DNA from: Limisphaera sp.
GTDB taxonomy: Bacteria > Verrucomicrobiota > Verrucomicrobiia > Limisphaerales > Limisphaeraceae
NCBI GenBank assembly: GCA_026417315.1
Contig: JAOADM010000007.1
Coordinates: forward strand, 1-32,025
Direction of reading: 5' to 3'
Length of the DNA stretch: 32,025 nucleotides
The position numbers and the translations under genes were made by a program. Numbering within the stretch: the first letter of the stretch is position 1; each line of letters starts with the position of its first letter. A model generated the notes under the pieces. That model did not search any database, was not told the DNA's origin, and worked only from the letters and a program-made list of their open reading frames with translations. Below are positions 1 to 10,200 of the stretch, one piece after another.

Positions 1-294
1 CCGCCGCTGGCCGGCTCGGAATTTGTGGTGGGGCCGCCGGGCCGTTTGATTCGAATTCCTCTGCACGGTTTGGTGGGCCCGATCGAGGTTCACGGCCAGG
101 TGTGGAATCTGGCCATGCCGGCCATGGGCGCCGCGTTGTCGGCTGAGGACCTGGCGGCCGCGCTTTCGTACATTCGGCAGGCGTGGGGGAACAAAGCTCC
201 GGCGATCACCGCCGCCGAGGTGGAAGCGGTGAAAGCGGCGACCGCAGGCCGGAGCCAGCCCTGGACGGCCGAGGAATTGAAAGCGATCCAGTAG
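1..294 (+). CDS. C-terminal part of a c-type cytochrome-like protein (5' end outside window)
   Basis: The frame is open from the first base and ends at TAG 292-294, giving about 97 residues. The stretch PPLAGSEFV..GPPGRLIRIPLHG, then GPIEVHG, NLAMPAMG and the helix LSAEDLAAALSYIRQAWGN is the usual C-terminal half of a class I cytochrome c domain. These often sit at the end of membrane-bound dehydrogenase or PQQ-type proteins in Verrucomicrobiota and Planctomycetota. The Met in the AMPAMG segment is the likely distal haem ligand. The CXXCH haem site would lie upstream of the window and cannot be checked. After the domain there is a tail of about 30 residues (AAEVEAVKAATAGR..). A terminator follows about 100 bases downstream. 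The role is inferred as periplasmic electron transfer; the parent enzyme is unknown. Confidence 0.75.
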   Translation, partial: PPLAGSEFVVGPPGRLIRIPLHGLVGPIEVHGQVWNLAMPAMGAALSAEDLAAALSYIRQAWGNKAPAITAAEVEAVKAATAGRSQPWTAEELKAIQ

Positions 295-717
295 CGCAGG
301 TGCCGCGATCGTGCGGGCCGGGGGCTGCCAAAGCCGCCGCAGCGTCATCCAGCAAGCCTTCGGGGAGGGATCGGAAGAAGACTCGTGTCGCCGGGCCCGC
401 AGGGGTGTGCGGCCCGGGTTTTCAGCTCGGTTGCTTTGGCCTCGTGGATGCGCTGCGGTGCCGGGGCGTTCCCTTCAGGTGAAACAAGTTGCCTGCGCTT
501 TGGGCCGTCAGGGCTGCACTGGCCTGCTGCGGGGCGACGCGAGCACCGGTTTTTCCCAGCCTGCCTGAAGGCTCATGGGAGGCCACGGGCCTGCGGGTCC
601 GGTGACTGTGCCGCCATGTGAAGACTCGCAGGAGAAGGCCCGGGTGTCCGTGGAAAAGGGTGGCCCTGAAGTGCCGGATGGCTTTCGTGCCGGGCGCAGG
701 TTTGCGAGGCGGTTCGT
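295..717. other. Convergent intergenic region, no gene seen
   Basis: This 423-base gap separates the cytochrome stop from the Snf2 stop on the other strand. Apart from the hairpin at 391-424 I see no gene. Open frames here are short, Arg/Ser/Pro/Gly-rich and overlap each other, as expected by chance in GC-rich DNA. I found no convincing minus-strand terminator for the Snf2 gene. Confidence 0.6.
391..424 (+). terminator. Intrinsic terminator after the cytochrome gene
   Basis: A GC-rich hairpin is visible: CCGGGCC at 391-397 pairs with GGCCCGG at 411-417, continued by GC/GC with one bulged C and a loop of about 8 bases. GTTTTC follows at 418-423. It lies about 100 bases after the cytochrome stop and points towards the convergent Snf2 gene. 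The T-tract is short, so confidence is moderate. Confidence 0.5.
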
Positions 718-3700
718 TCAATCCTCGGCGAAGAGGTATTCGAGGTCGGCCTGGGTGAGGCTGCGGGCGAAACCTTGTTCACCCAAAACGTCGGCAATGG
801 TCTGGGCCTTGCGTTGTTGGAGCTCCCAGATTTTTTCCTCGACGGTGCCGGGGGCGATGAGGCGGTACGCGTTGACGGTGTGGGTTTGGCCGATGCGGTG
901 GGAGCGGTCGATGGCCTGGGCTTCCACGGCGGGATTCCACCAGGGATCGTAGAGGATGACGTAGCTGGCGCTGGTGAGGTTCAAGCCGGTGCCGGCGGCG
1001 CGGAGACTGAGCAGGAAGACGCCGGGTTCCGAGTCGTTTTGGAAGGTGCTGACCAGTTCCTGACGGTTCTTGGTCTGGCCGGTGAGGAGGTATGTGGGGA
1101 TCTGGTGGCTGCGGCACTCCTCTTCGAGGATTTGGAGCATCTGAACGAACTGGGAGAAGACGAGCACTTTCTGGCCCTCGGCGACGAGAGGGTCGAGCAG
1201 CTCGAAGAGGGTCTCCGTTTTGCCGCTCGGGGCGTCGCTGCCGACCAAGCGCGGGTGACAACAGATCTGGCGCAGGCGGGTGAGGGCGGCCAGCACGTGC
1301 ATATGGCTTTTGTGCAGGCCCTGGGTTTCGACGGCCCGCATGACCTGGTCGCGGCTCCGCCGCAGTTCGGCCAGGTAGAGTTTGCGTTGTTCGTCGCCCA
1401 GGGGACAGTCGCGCCGTTGTTCGATACGGTCGGGCAGGTCGCGGGCGACGTGTTTCTTGAGGCGGCGCAGGAGCAGGGGGCGCAGTTTGGCGGCGAGACG
1501 GCGTCGGGCGATGCGCTGGGCAATGGCGGCTTCCTCGGAGCTGCCGGTGGGCTCGTAGGTTTGAAGGAAATGTTCCTGGGAGCCGAGGTAACCGGGCTGG
1601 ATGAAGTCCACGATGCTCCAGAGATCGAGCAGGCGGTTTTCAAGGGGCGTCCCGGTGAGGGCCAGGCGGTAGTCGGCTTTGAGTTGTTTGACGGACTGGG
1701 TGACTTGCGCGCCCGGGTTTTTGATGAACTGGGCCTCGTCCAGCACGAGGGCGCGGAAGCTGAATTTTTGCAAGGCCTCCAGGTCGCGGCGGAGGAGGGC
1801 GTAATTGGTGACGATGAGGTCGTGATGGGGGATTTGACGTCGGAGGTTGTGCCGCTCGGCACCGCTCTCGAGCACTAGGACGCTGAGGTCGGGGGTGAAG
1901 CGTTCGGCTTCGCGCCGCCAGTTGTGCAGGACGGAGGCGGGGCAGATGACTAGGGAGGGTTTGGGCGAGCGCGGGTGGCGTTCTTTGAGCCAGAGCAACC
2001 ACGCCAGGGTCTGGAGGGTTTTCCCCAGGCCCATGTCATCGGCCAGAATGCCGCCGAGTTTGAGTCGGCTGAGGTGGCAGAGGAAGTCGAACCCGGCTTT
2101 TTGGTAGGGGCGCAATTCGGCCCGGAGGCCGGCGGGGACGGGTTCGCTGGGGATGCCCTGGAAGGACTTGAGGCGTTCCCGCAGTTCGCGGGCCTGCGGG
2201 GTGTCGGCAAAGCGCTGGAACTCTTCGTCGGCAAGGTGGGCGGCTTGTTCGAGCCCGATTCGCACGGGTACGGGGGCGAGGCTTTCCAGGCCCAGATCGG
2301 CCATCGTTTCGTGGGCTTGTTGGACGGCCTCGACGTCGAGTTCGACCCAGCCGGCGTTGGGCAGTTTGACGTAGCGCGTGGTGGCGGTGGCGAGGCGTTC
2401 GAGATCGGCCTGGGTGAGTTGGTAGCCCTCGGCTTCCCATTCGGCGGAAACGGCCAGCCAGTCGATGCCGCTGCCGCGAACCAGCAGGCGGGGGCGAAGT
2501 TTCCGCGGTTGCAGGAAGAGACGGTGGAAGGCGGGGTTGCCGAGGTACTCGGCCTCGGGTGGACGCTGGGGCCAGGCGCGGGCCAGGACGTTGAGAAAGT
2601 TTTCGTTGGGATCGCCGGTCCAGAGGCCGGGCTCGGGGGAGAACCAGTCCAATTGTTTGAGCCACTGCACGGCGGGTTCCAGGCGCGGGTCATCGAGGAT
2701 TTCCAGTTTGTCTCCGGGGGCCGGCGGGTTGAGCCGGCGCCACTCCGTGCCGGTCCAGGTCCACAGGCTGCCGTCGCGTTCGCTGCGGGCCTGGAGGCGG
2801 AGGCGCACGGAGTCCTCGAGCAGCTCGAAGACGAATTGCGGTTTGGCGGCGTGCGTGGTGAAGAGACTGTCCCAGTTGGTGCCGTTGCCCCGCTGCGCCT
2901 TGCGCAGGTGATGAAGGAGACGGTGACTGAGCTTGCGCACGGGGACGGAGCGCCGTGTGGCCCAGTGAGCCAGGACGCCGGCGGGCGGGACATTCCGCAA
3001 CAGATAGAACTCGTGATCGGCCAGTACCAGGGGTGGTTGCTGGGTGAAGAAACAGAGTCCCTCGAGGGAATGGAGCCGTCCGTCGGGACACCGCAGGCGA
3101 TGGGTGAAATGGAGTTCGCCGTTGCAGGGTTCCAAGTGGGGTTCGAGTTCGGCGACGGCTCCGTGGAAGCGCAGGGGTGTGCCATCGGGTGTCTCGAGCC
3201 GGCCGTTGTGGCCCCAGCGGGTGAGCCAGTGGAGCAGGTCGGTGTCGGACAGGACGAGGGGTTCTTCGAGGGGCCGACGTGGTTTGTAGGTTTGGGCCAG
3301 CCAGGTGATGAATTCCCAGTCCGGGGGAGCGAAGAGTTCTTCTTCGTGCGCGGCGCGGGTGTGGAGGTCGAGGATCTCCTGCAGGGAGCGGAGGCGTTCG
3401 CCGGTGCGGGGCCGGGTGAGGGCGAACTCGATGAGGAGCTCGTGTCGGCCGGGGGCGTTTGGGCGGGGTCGCGGCATGGCCAACACGCGGAGCCGGGCGC
3501 GGGGTTGGTCGAGGAGGGCGGGTTTACGGGGGGCCAGCCAGTTCTCCAGTTCCTGCACGAGGGCGGCTTCCTGGGCGTCTTGTTCAGCGCGGGCGAAACG
3601 TTCGGCGTTGGCGTGAGGTTGAAGTTCTTTGGGCAGGGAACGTTTGGCGCGCAGGAAGAGGAAGGCGAGCTGTTCGAGCCGGGCATGGTCGCGGGCCGCA

Positions 3701-3984
3701 AGCAGTTTGGGCCACCAGTCGTCGCCGGGAAAATCGCGGCGACTCAGCCCGAGCCGTTCGAAGTAATCCTCCAGCAGCAACCAGGCGCGTTGCGGATCGG
3801 GACAAGCGGCGAATTGGGAAAGCAGCTCGGTGCGTTCGGCCACCAGGGCCGGGGTGTCTGACAATTCCCGGCGCAGGTCGGCCAGGGCCCCGTAGGCCTG
3901 GGACAGGACCGAGTGATGTGCATCGTATTTGCTGCCGGCCGTGCGGCGCGGCCCGTTTCCGCTCTGACTGGCGTGTCTCGGCAT
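718..3984 (-). CDS. Swi2/Snf2-family DEAD/DEAH-box helicase (HepA/RapA-like ATPase)
   Basis: This 1088-residue protein has a complete C-terminal Snf2 motor. Motif I is GGILADDMGLGKT (about residues 643-655), motif II is DEAQ in LVLDEAQFIKN (about 748), and motif III is LTGTPLENRLLDLW. The second RecA lobe carries VLVFSQFVQML, then LSLRAAGTGLNLT (V) and QAIDRSHRIGQ (VI, about 1028). Such proteins use ATP to translocate on duplex DNA and remodel protein-DNA or polymerase complexes; the target is unknown. The first 600 residues resemble the poorly characterised N-terminal region of bacterial Snf2 proteins; I see no SWIM Cys/His cluster. The ATG at 3984 (MPRHASQ..) is chosen because further upstream the frame becomes Arg/Pro/His-rich and runs into the divergent giant gene. 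An imperfect AGGA lies just before it. It is divergent from the CotH-type gene across about 260 bases. Confidence 0.9.
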   Translation of the reverse strand: MPRHASQSGNGPRRTAGSKYDAHHSVLSQAYGALADLRRELSDTPALVAERTELLSQFAACPDPQRAWLLLEDYFERLGLSRRDFPGDDWWPKLLAARDHARLEQLAFLFLRAKRSLPKELQPHANAERFARAEQDAQEAALVQELENWLAPRKPALLDQPRARLRVLAMPRPRPNAPGRHELLIEFALTRPRTGERLRSLQEILDLHTRAAHEEELFAPPDWEFITWLAQTYKPRRPLEEPLVLSDTDLLHWLTRWGHNGRLETPDGTPLRFHGAVAELEPHLEPCNGELHFTHRLRCPDGRLHSLEGLCFFTQQPPLVLADHEFYLLRNVPPAGVLAHWATRRSVPVRKLSHRLLHHLRKAQRGNGTNWDSLFTTHAAKPQFVFELLEDSVRLRLQARSERDGSLWTWTGTEWRRLNPPAPGDKLEILDDPRLEPAVQWLKQLDWFSPEPGLWTGDPNENFLNVLARAWPQRPPEAEYLGNPAFHRLFLQPRKLRPRLLVRGSGIDWLAVSAEWEAEGYQLTQADLERLATATTRYVKLPNAGWVELDVEAVQQAHETMADLGLESLAPVPVRIGLEQAAHLADEEFQRFADTPQARELRERLKSFQGIPSEPVPAGLRAELRPYQKAGFDFLCHLSRLKLGGILADDMGLGKTLQTLAWLLWLKERHPRSPKPSLVICPASVLHNWRREAERFTPDLSVLVLESGAERHNLRRQIPHHDLIVTNYALLRRDLEALQKFSFRALVLDEAQFIKNPGAQVTQSVKQLKADYRLALTGTPLENRLLDLWSIVDFIQPGYLGSQEHFLQTYEPTGSSEEAAIAQRIARRRLAAKLRPLLLRRLKKHVARDLPDRIEQRRDCPLGDEQRKLYLAELRRSRDQVMRAVETQGLHKSHMHVLAALTRLRQICCHPRLVGSDAPSGKTETLFELLDPLVAEGQKVLVFSQFVQMLQILEEECRSHQIPTYLLTGQTKNRQELVSTFQNDSEPGVFLLSLRAAGTGLNLTSASYVILYDPWWNPAVEAQAIDRSHRIGQTHTVNAYRLIAPGTVEEKIWELQQRKAQTIADVLGEQGFARSLTQADLEYLFAED

Positions 3985-4248
3985 TTCCTGCAATCTCAGA
4001 CGGTAATCCCCTAGGGTCCTACCATCTCGGCACAAACCGAACAGTCCGGTCAATCTTAAATGGCAGGCGACGCGGAAGCCGCTTCCACGAACCCATGCGG
4101 TGCGGCAATTCGGGCTGGCTGGTTGCGCGGTTGTTGAGTAGATTCTCCCAGCCTGCGCACTGCCGGCCGGGGTGAGTCGGACCCCACCCGGCGCTGACAG
4201 GCCCAGGAGCCAGGGGGTGCGACAGTGCCCGCCAGAGACAAAACGCGT

Positions 4249-7200
4249 ATGAGGAGACGACCGTTTCGGTGCCGGGTCGTGGCAATCGAAGGCTTGCTGT
4301 GGTTGTGGCTGGGGCTTGCGGGAAGCGGCATGGCACAGGGACTCCTCCGGGAGGTGTGGGAAGGGCTGCCGGGATCTTCGATTCCGGATCTGACCAACGC
4401 CCCCGCGTTTCCGAACAATCCGACCTCCACCAACTACGTCACGGACTTTTTTGAAGCGCCGGTGAATGCGCTGGACAATTACGGGCAGCGCATGCACGGG
4501 TACGTGTCCCCCCCGGTGACCGGCGACTACATATTCTGGATCGCCAGCGATGATCAGGGAGAACTGTGGCTCAGCACCGATACCTCTCCGGCCAATCGCC
4601 GCTTGATCGCCTGGGTCTCGGGCTGGACCGATTCCCGCCAGTGGGACAAGGAGCCGAACCAACAGTCTGCGCCGGTCCGCCTGGTGGCGGGCCAGTACTA
4701 TTACATCGCGGCCCTGCAGAAGGAAGGAGGCGGCGGAGACAACCTGGCCGTGCGCTGGCTCCGCCCCGATGGGGTGGACGAAGGGCCCATCCCCGCGCGG
4801 TATTTCGTGCCCTACGGCATTGCACTGACGCCGCCCGTCATCCGGCAGCAACCGACCAACACGACGGTCATGGAAGGCCAGCGGGCTGTCTTCGTCGTGC
4901 AACTGGTGAATCCCGAAATGGTCAGCTACCGGTGGCAACGAAACTTCGTGGACCTGCCCGGCGCCACCGGGCCGGTGCTGGAGTACGGACCGGTTCGGTT
5001 GACCGATCACGGGGCGCAGTTCCGGGTGATTGCCACGAACAGTCAGGGCAGCGTCACCAGTGCGGTGGCCGTGCTCACGGTCACACCGGACACCATTCCG
5101 CCCCAACTCCTGGCCGCCCGCAACGAAGGGCGCACCCAGGTGCGAGTCTGGTTCAGCGAACCGATGGCGGCACCCGGGGCGACCAACCCGGCCAACTACC
5201 GTTTGGACCGCGGCCGTGGGGTGGTGGCGGCGCAGTACGGTGCCGATGCCAGTCAAATCCTGCTGATCACCACCGAGCTCGCGTATGGGGAGACCTACAC
5301 CCTGACGGTCAGCAACCTTTTCGACCAGGCGGCCACGCCCAATCCGCTGCCGCCCGGATCGCAAGTGCAATTCACGGCCTATGAGTTCGTCCCGCAGAAC
5401 ATCGGCAACCCTGCCTTGCCCGGCAACACGGTGAGCGTGCCGGGCGGGGTGGACGTCAGCGGCAGTGGGAGCACCATTGGCGGTGCATCAGATCAATTCC
5501 ACTTCGGCTGGCAGGAACGAACCGGCGATTTCGATCTGGAAGTGCGCGTGGCGGGCCTGACGGTGCCGGATCCGTTTGTCCGGGCGGGCCTCATGGCCCG
5601 CGAGACGCTGGAAGCGTCGGCACGGTTCGCCGCGGCCTTCGCGGGCTCGGTCCAGCTGGGATGTTTCTTCCAGGCCCGCCTTACCAATGGCAGCACGGCC
5701 GTCCTCAGCTCGCCACGCAGCGGGGTTGCGGTGAATTACCCCTACACGTGGTTGCGGTTGCGACGGAGCGGCAGCACGTTGACCGGGTTTGCTTCCCTGG
5801 ACGGCCAAACCTGGACGCAGTTGGGCACGGCCACCCTGTCGGGCCTTTCCAATCGGTTGCACGTGGGGTTTGCCGTGTGCAGCGACACCACCAACGCGGT
5901 GGCCCTGGCCAGATTTCGTGACTTCGGCCCCACGCGGAGCCAGGTCACCGGTACGACCAAACTCGAGCGCGAACCGGTGGGCCCCTCCAGCCGGACCACG
6001 GGCCTGATCTTCAGCGAGATCATGTATCATCCCGCGCCGCGGACGGACGGACGCAACCTGGAGTTCATTGAAATCCACAACGCCCGTTCGATCTTCGAGG
6101 AACTGACCGGTTGGCGTATCGGAGGCGACATCGAGTACCGGTTCCCCGAGGGGTTCGTGTTGCAAGCCGGCGAGACGGTGGTGATTGCGGCCAGTCCCGA
6201 TGACATCCGGGCCGTGTATGGAATCACCAACGTGCTGGGGCCCTACACGGGCAACCTGCCCAATGACGGAGGCCGCGTGGTCTTGTTCAACAATGCCGGT
6301 GCGATTCGGCTGGCGGTGGACTATTCCGATGAGCCGCCCTGGCCGGCCGCAGCCGACGGGGCGGGGCATTCGTTGGTGCTGGCCCGGCCCAGCTATGGTG
6401 AGAACGACGTCCGTGCGTGGGCAGCGAGCGAACTGCGGGGCGGATCGCCCGGTGAACTGGATCCGATTGTGCCCCTGCCCCAGAAAAACGTGGTGATCAA
6501 CGAGTTCCTGGCCCACACGGATGATCCGCAGCTGGACTTCATCGAGCTGTACAACCGCTCGAACCAGAGGGTGGACCTTTCCGGATTGGTCCTCACGGAC
6601 GATCCCTGGACGAACAAGTTCCGCATTCCGGATGGGACCTTCATTGAACCGGGATCTCACCGGAGTTGGGATCAGAATCAGCTGGGCTTTGCGCTCAACG
6701 CGGCCGGAGAGACGATCTATCTGCTCAGCCCGGACGGCTCGCGGGTGTTGGATGCGGTGCGCTTCGGCGGCCAGGAAAACGGGGTCTCCACGGGCCGTTC
6801 TCCCGATGGCTCGCCGGACTGGCGGCGGTTGGCCTGGCCCACGCCGGGTGCCGCGAACGGGCCCCGGCGCATCGAGCCGGTGGTGATCAACGAAATCATG
6901 TATCACCCGATCAGCGAGGATGACGATGACGAATACGTGGAACTGCACAACCGCGGTACGGAGGCGGTGGACGTCAGCGGCTGGCGCTTCGTGCAGGGCA
7001 TCGATTTCACCCTGCCGCCCGGGACGATGATCGCTCCCGGTGGCTTCCTCGTCGTGGCTCGGAACAAAGACCGGCTGTTGAGCAACTATGCGCAACTGAA
7101 TGCCGCCAACACCGTGGGCAATTACTCCGGCCGACTCAGCAATGGCGGGGAGCGTCTTGCGCTGGCCAAGCCGGATTGGATTGTCATCACCAACCAATCG

Positions 7201-10200
7201 GGCGAGGTGAGCAGCAACCGCATCTGGATCACCGTGGCCGAGGTGGCCTATGTCGATGGAGGCCGATGGGGACTGTACTCCGACGGCGGCGGATCGAGCC
7301 TGGAATTGATCGACCCTCGCGCCGATCCCATGCTGCCTTCGAACTGGGCGGACAGCGATGAAACGGCCAAGGCGCCCTGGACGAGCCTCTCGATCACCGG
7401 CCGGTTCGACCACGCCAACACCAGCATCAGCGCCAATCGACTCTACCTCGGATTGCTAGAGTATGGAGAGTGCCTGGTGGACGACGTGGAAGTGCTCCGC
7501 TTTGGCCAGAGCAACGTCGTGGCCAACGGGGGCTTCGAGAGTGGCAGTACGGGCTGGGTGTTCAGTGGCAATCACAGCACTTCGCTGGTGGGGTCCACAG
7601 GGGCCGTCAGCGGGGCCAACTGTCTTTATGTGCGGGCCACGGGGGACATGGACACCGGTCCCAACGCGATTCGAACCAGTCTGACCACGGCTCTGACGCT
7701 CAACACCACGAATGTGATCCGGGCCCGGGCCCGTTGGCTGGCCGGCTCGCCGCAGATCCTCTTCCGCATCCGGGGCAATGGACTGGAGCTGGCCGGGGAT
7801 CTCATCGTTCCCAAAAACCTGGGCACACCGGGTCTGCCGAACAGCCGCCGGGTGGCCAATGCCGGCCCGGCCATTTACGAGGTGCGCCACGATCCCCCGC
7901 TGCCCGAGGCCAACCAGATCGTCAAAGTGACCTGTCGTGTTTCGGATCCGGACGGAGTGTCCCTGGTGCGGCTGCGGTATCGCATCGATCCTTCCTCCTC
8001 GCTGACCGCGGTGACGATGGTGGACAACGGCACGCAAGGGGACGAGGTGGCCGGGGATGGCATTTACACGGCGCAACTGGCCGGCCGCAGCGCCGGTACC
8101 CTCCTGGCCTTTCGGATTGTCGCCACCGACCTGGCGGGTGCCTCCTCCACCTTCCCGGCCCGCGCGCCCCAGGAGGAATGCCTGATTCGCTGGGGCGATC
8201 CTGTCCCCTTCGGCACCTTCGCCCACTATCACCTGTGGTTTACCTCCGCGACCGCCTCGGCTCGGACGAACGGACTCGACAACACCTGGCGCGACAGCAC
8301 GCTGGTTTATGGAAACCACCGGGTCATTTACAACACCGGCTTCCGCGACAAGGGCAGTCCCTACCATGCCGGCCGCGGCGACATCACCGCCCAAACCCCG
8401 GCGGACGAGCCCCTGTTGGGGGCCTTGCGCCGTGTGTTTGCCTCCACGGGCAACGGAGGTTCGGAAGCCACCGGAATCCGCAGTCAACTGGCCGCCTGGT
8501 ATGCCCAGCAACTCGGCATCCCCTACCTGCACGCCCATTACATCCGGCTCTATTTCAACGGCAGCCTGTTCCGCCCCGACATCATGGAGGATCTGGAGGA
8601 ACCGAACCACGATTATGCGGAACTGTGGTTCCCTGCCGACAACACGGGCGACCTGTACAAGATCGCCGTCTGGTTCGAGTTCCAGGACAACAATCGGGAT
8701 TTCAACGCCACCAGCGCCACGATCGAGCGGTTCGTCACCGTGGACAGCCAGTACAAGCTGGCCCGGTACCGGTGGAACTGGCAGCGGCGCACCCGGGATG
8801 GCGATGCCAACAATTACCGCCAGTTCTTCGACCTGGTGACCGCCCTGAATGACACCTCTCCGAATTATGTCTCCGGCGTGTTGAACCTGGCGGACATGGA
8901 GCAGTGGATGCGCGTGCTTTGCTTCGATTTTGCCATGGGCAACTGGGACGCCTGGACCTACCGCGTCGGGCAAAACATGTACCTGTACCGGCCCGCGGGA
9001 GGGAGGTGGGTGCTGATTCCCTGGGACATTGATTTCACCTTCGGCCTGGGGGATTCCAGCACCACCGCCCTGCGCGGAGGTCAGGACAACACGATGAACC
9101 GGGCCTATGCCAACGCCACGTTCCTGCGGATGAACTGGCGGGCCTACCAGGACACGATCAACGGGCCCCTCCGGCCGGAACGGTTCCAACCCCAGATCGA
9201 TGCACGGCGTTCGATCCTTTTGAAGAACGGCGTCACCGGGCTTTCGCATCCTTCGGTCATCACTTCCTGGATCAATGCCCGGCGAAGTTACATTCAGAGC
9301 CAGTTGAACGCCGCCGACACCCCCACCTTCGCCATCACCTCCAACGGCGGCAACAACTTCACGTCCAGCATTCCGGCCGTGACCCTGGATGGCACGGCGC
9401 CCATTGCCGTGGCGACCATTGAGGTCAACGGGATTCCCTATCCGGTCACCTGGACGGGGGTACGCACGTTCCGGATCCAGGTGCCGTTGACCGGGCTGAC
9501 GAACGTGCTGCAGTTGGTGGGGCGCGACCGCCTGGGCAATCCGGTGCCGGGGGCCCAGACCAGCATCACGGTGTATTACCTCGGAGCCATTCCCCGACCC
9601 GAGGACTACGTGGTCATCAACGAGATCCATTACCAGCCGGCCGCCGCGGAGGCTGCCTCCAGTTTCCTCGAATTGTTCAACCGCTCGACGACGACCAGTT
9701 TCGATCTGAGCGGATATCGTCTGCGAGGGTTGAATTACACTTTCCCTGCCGGGTCCGTAATGCAGCCCGGGGCCTACTGGGTGTTGGTGGCGAATCGAAC
9801 GGCCTTCGAGGCGGTGTACGGGGGCGGCGTTCCGATTTTTGATGTCTATCCGGGCGGGCTGGCGGATGAGGGCGAACGGATCGCCCTGGTGCGACCGGGG
9901 GCCACCCCCGGCACGGAAGAGCTCGTTACCGATGTGCGGTACTGGCCACGCTTGCCGTGGCCCACCAACGCCGCCGGTCTGGGCTCCTCCTTGCAACTCA
10001 TCGACCCCGCCCAGGGCAGTTGGCGGGTCGGTAACTGGGCGGCCACCCCGACGAATCACCCGAACCGAACCACCCCGGGCCGCGCCAACGCCGTGGCAGA
10101 GACGCTGGCACCCTTCCCGCCCATTTGGATCAACGAGGTCATGCCGGAAAACCTAAACGGTCCGGCCGATGGTGCGGGCGAGCGGGATCCATGGGTGGAA

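Noticed and set aside
1975..3861. Plus-strand open frame of 628 codons opposite the Snf2 gene
   Set aside because: Composition is Gly/Glu/Val-rich with no domain, and the Snf2 motifs on the minus strand are intact.
3985..5370. Continuation of the Snf2 reading frame far upstream on the minus strand
   Set aside because: The extra 462 codons are Arg/His/Gly-rich, lack any domain and lie antisense to the clearly coding PA14/Ig part of the CotH-type gene. The ATG at 3984 is a natural start.
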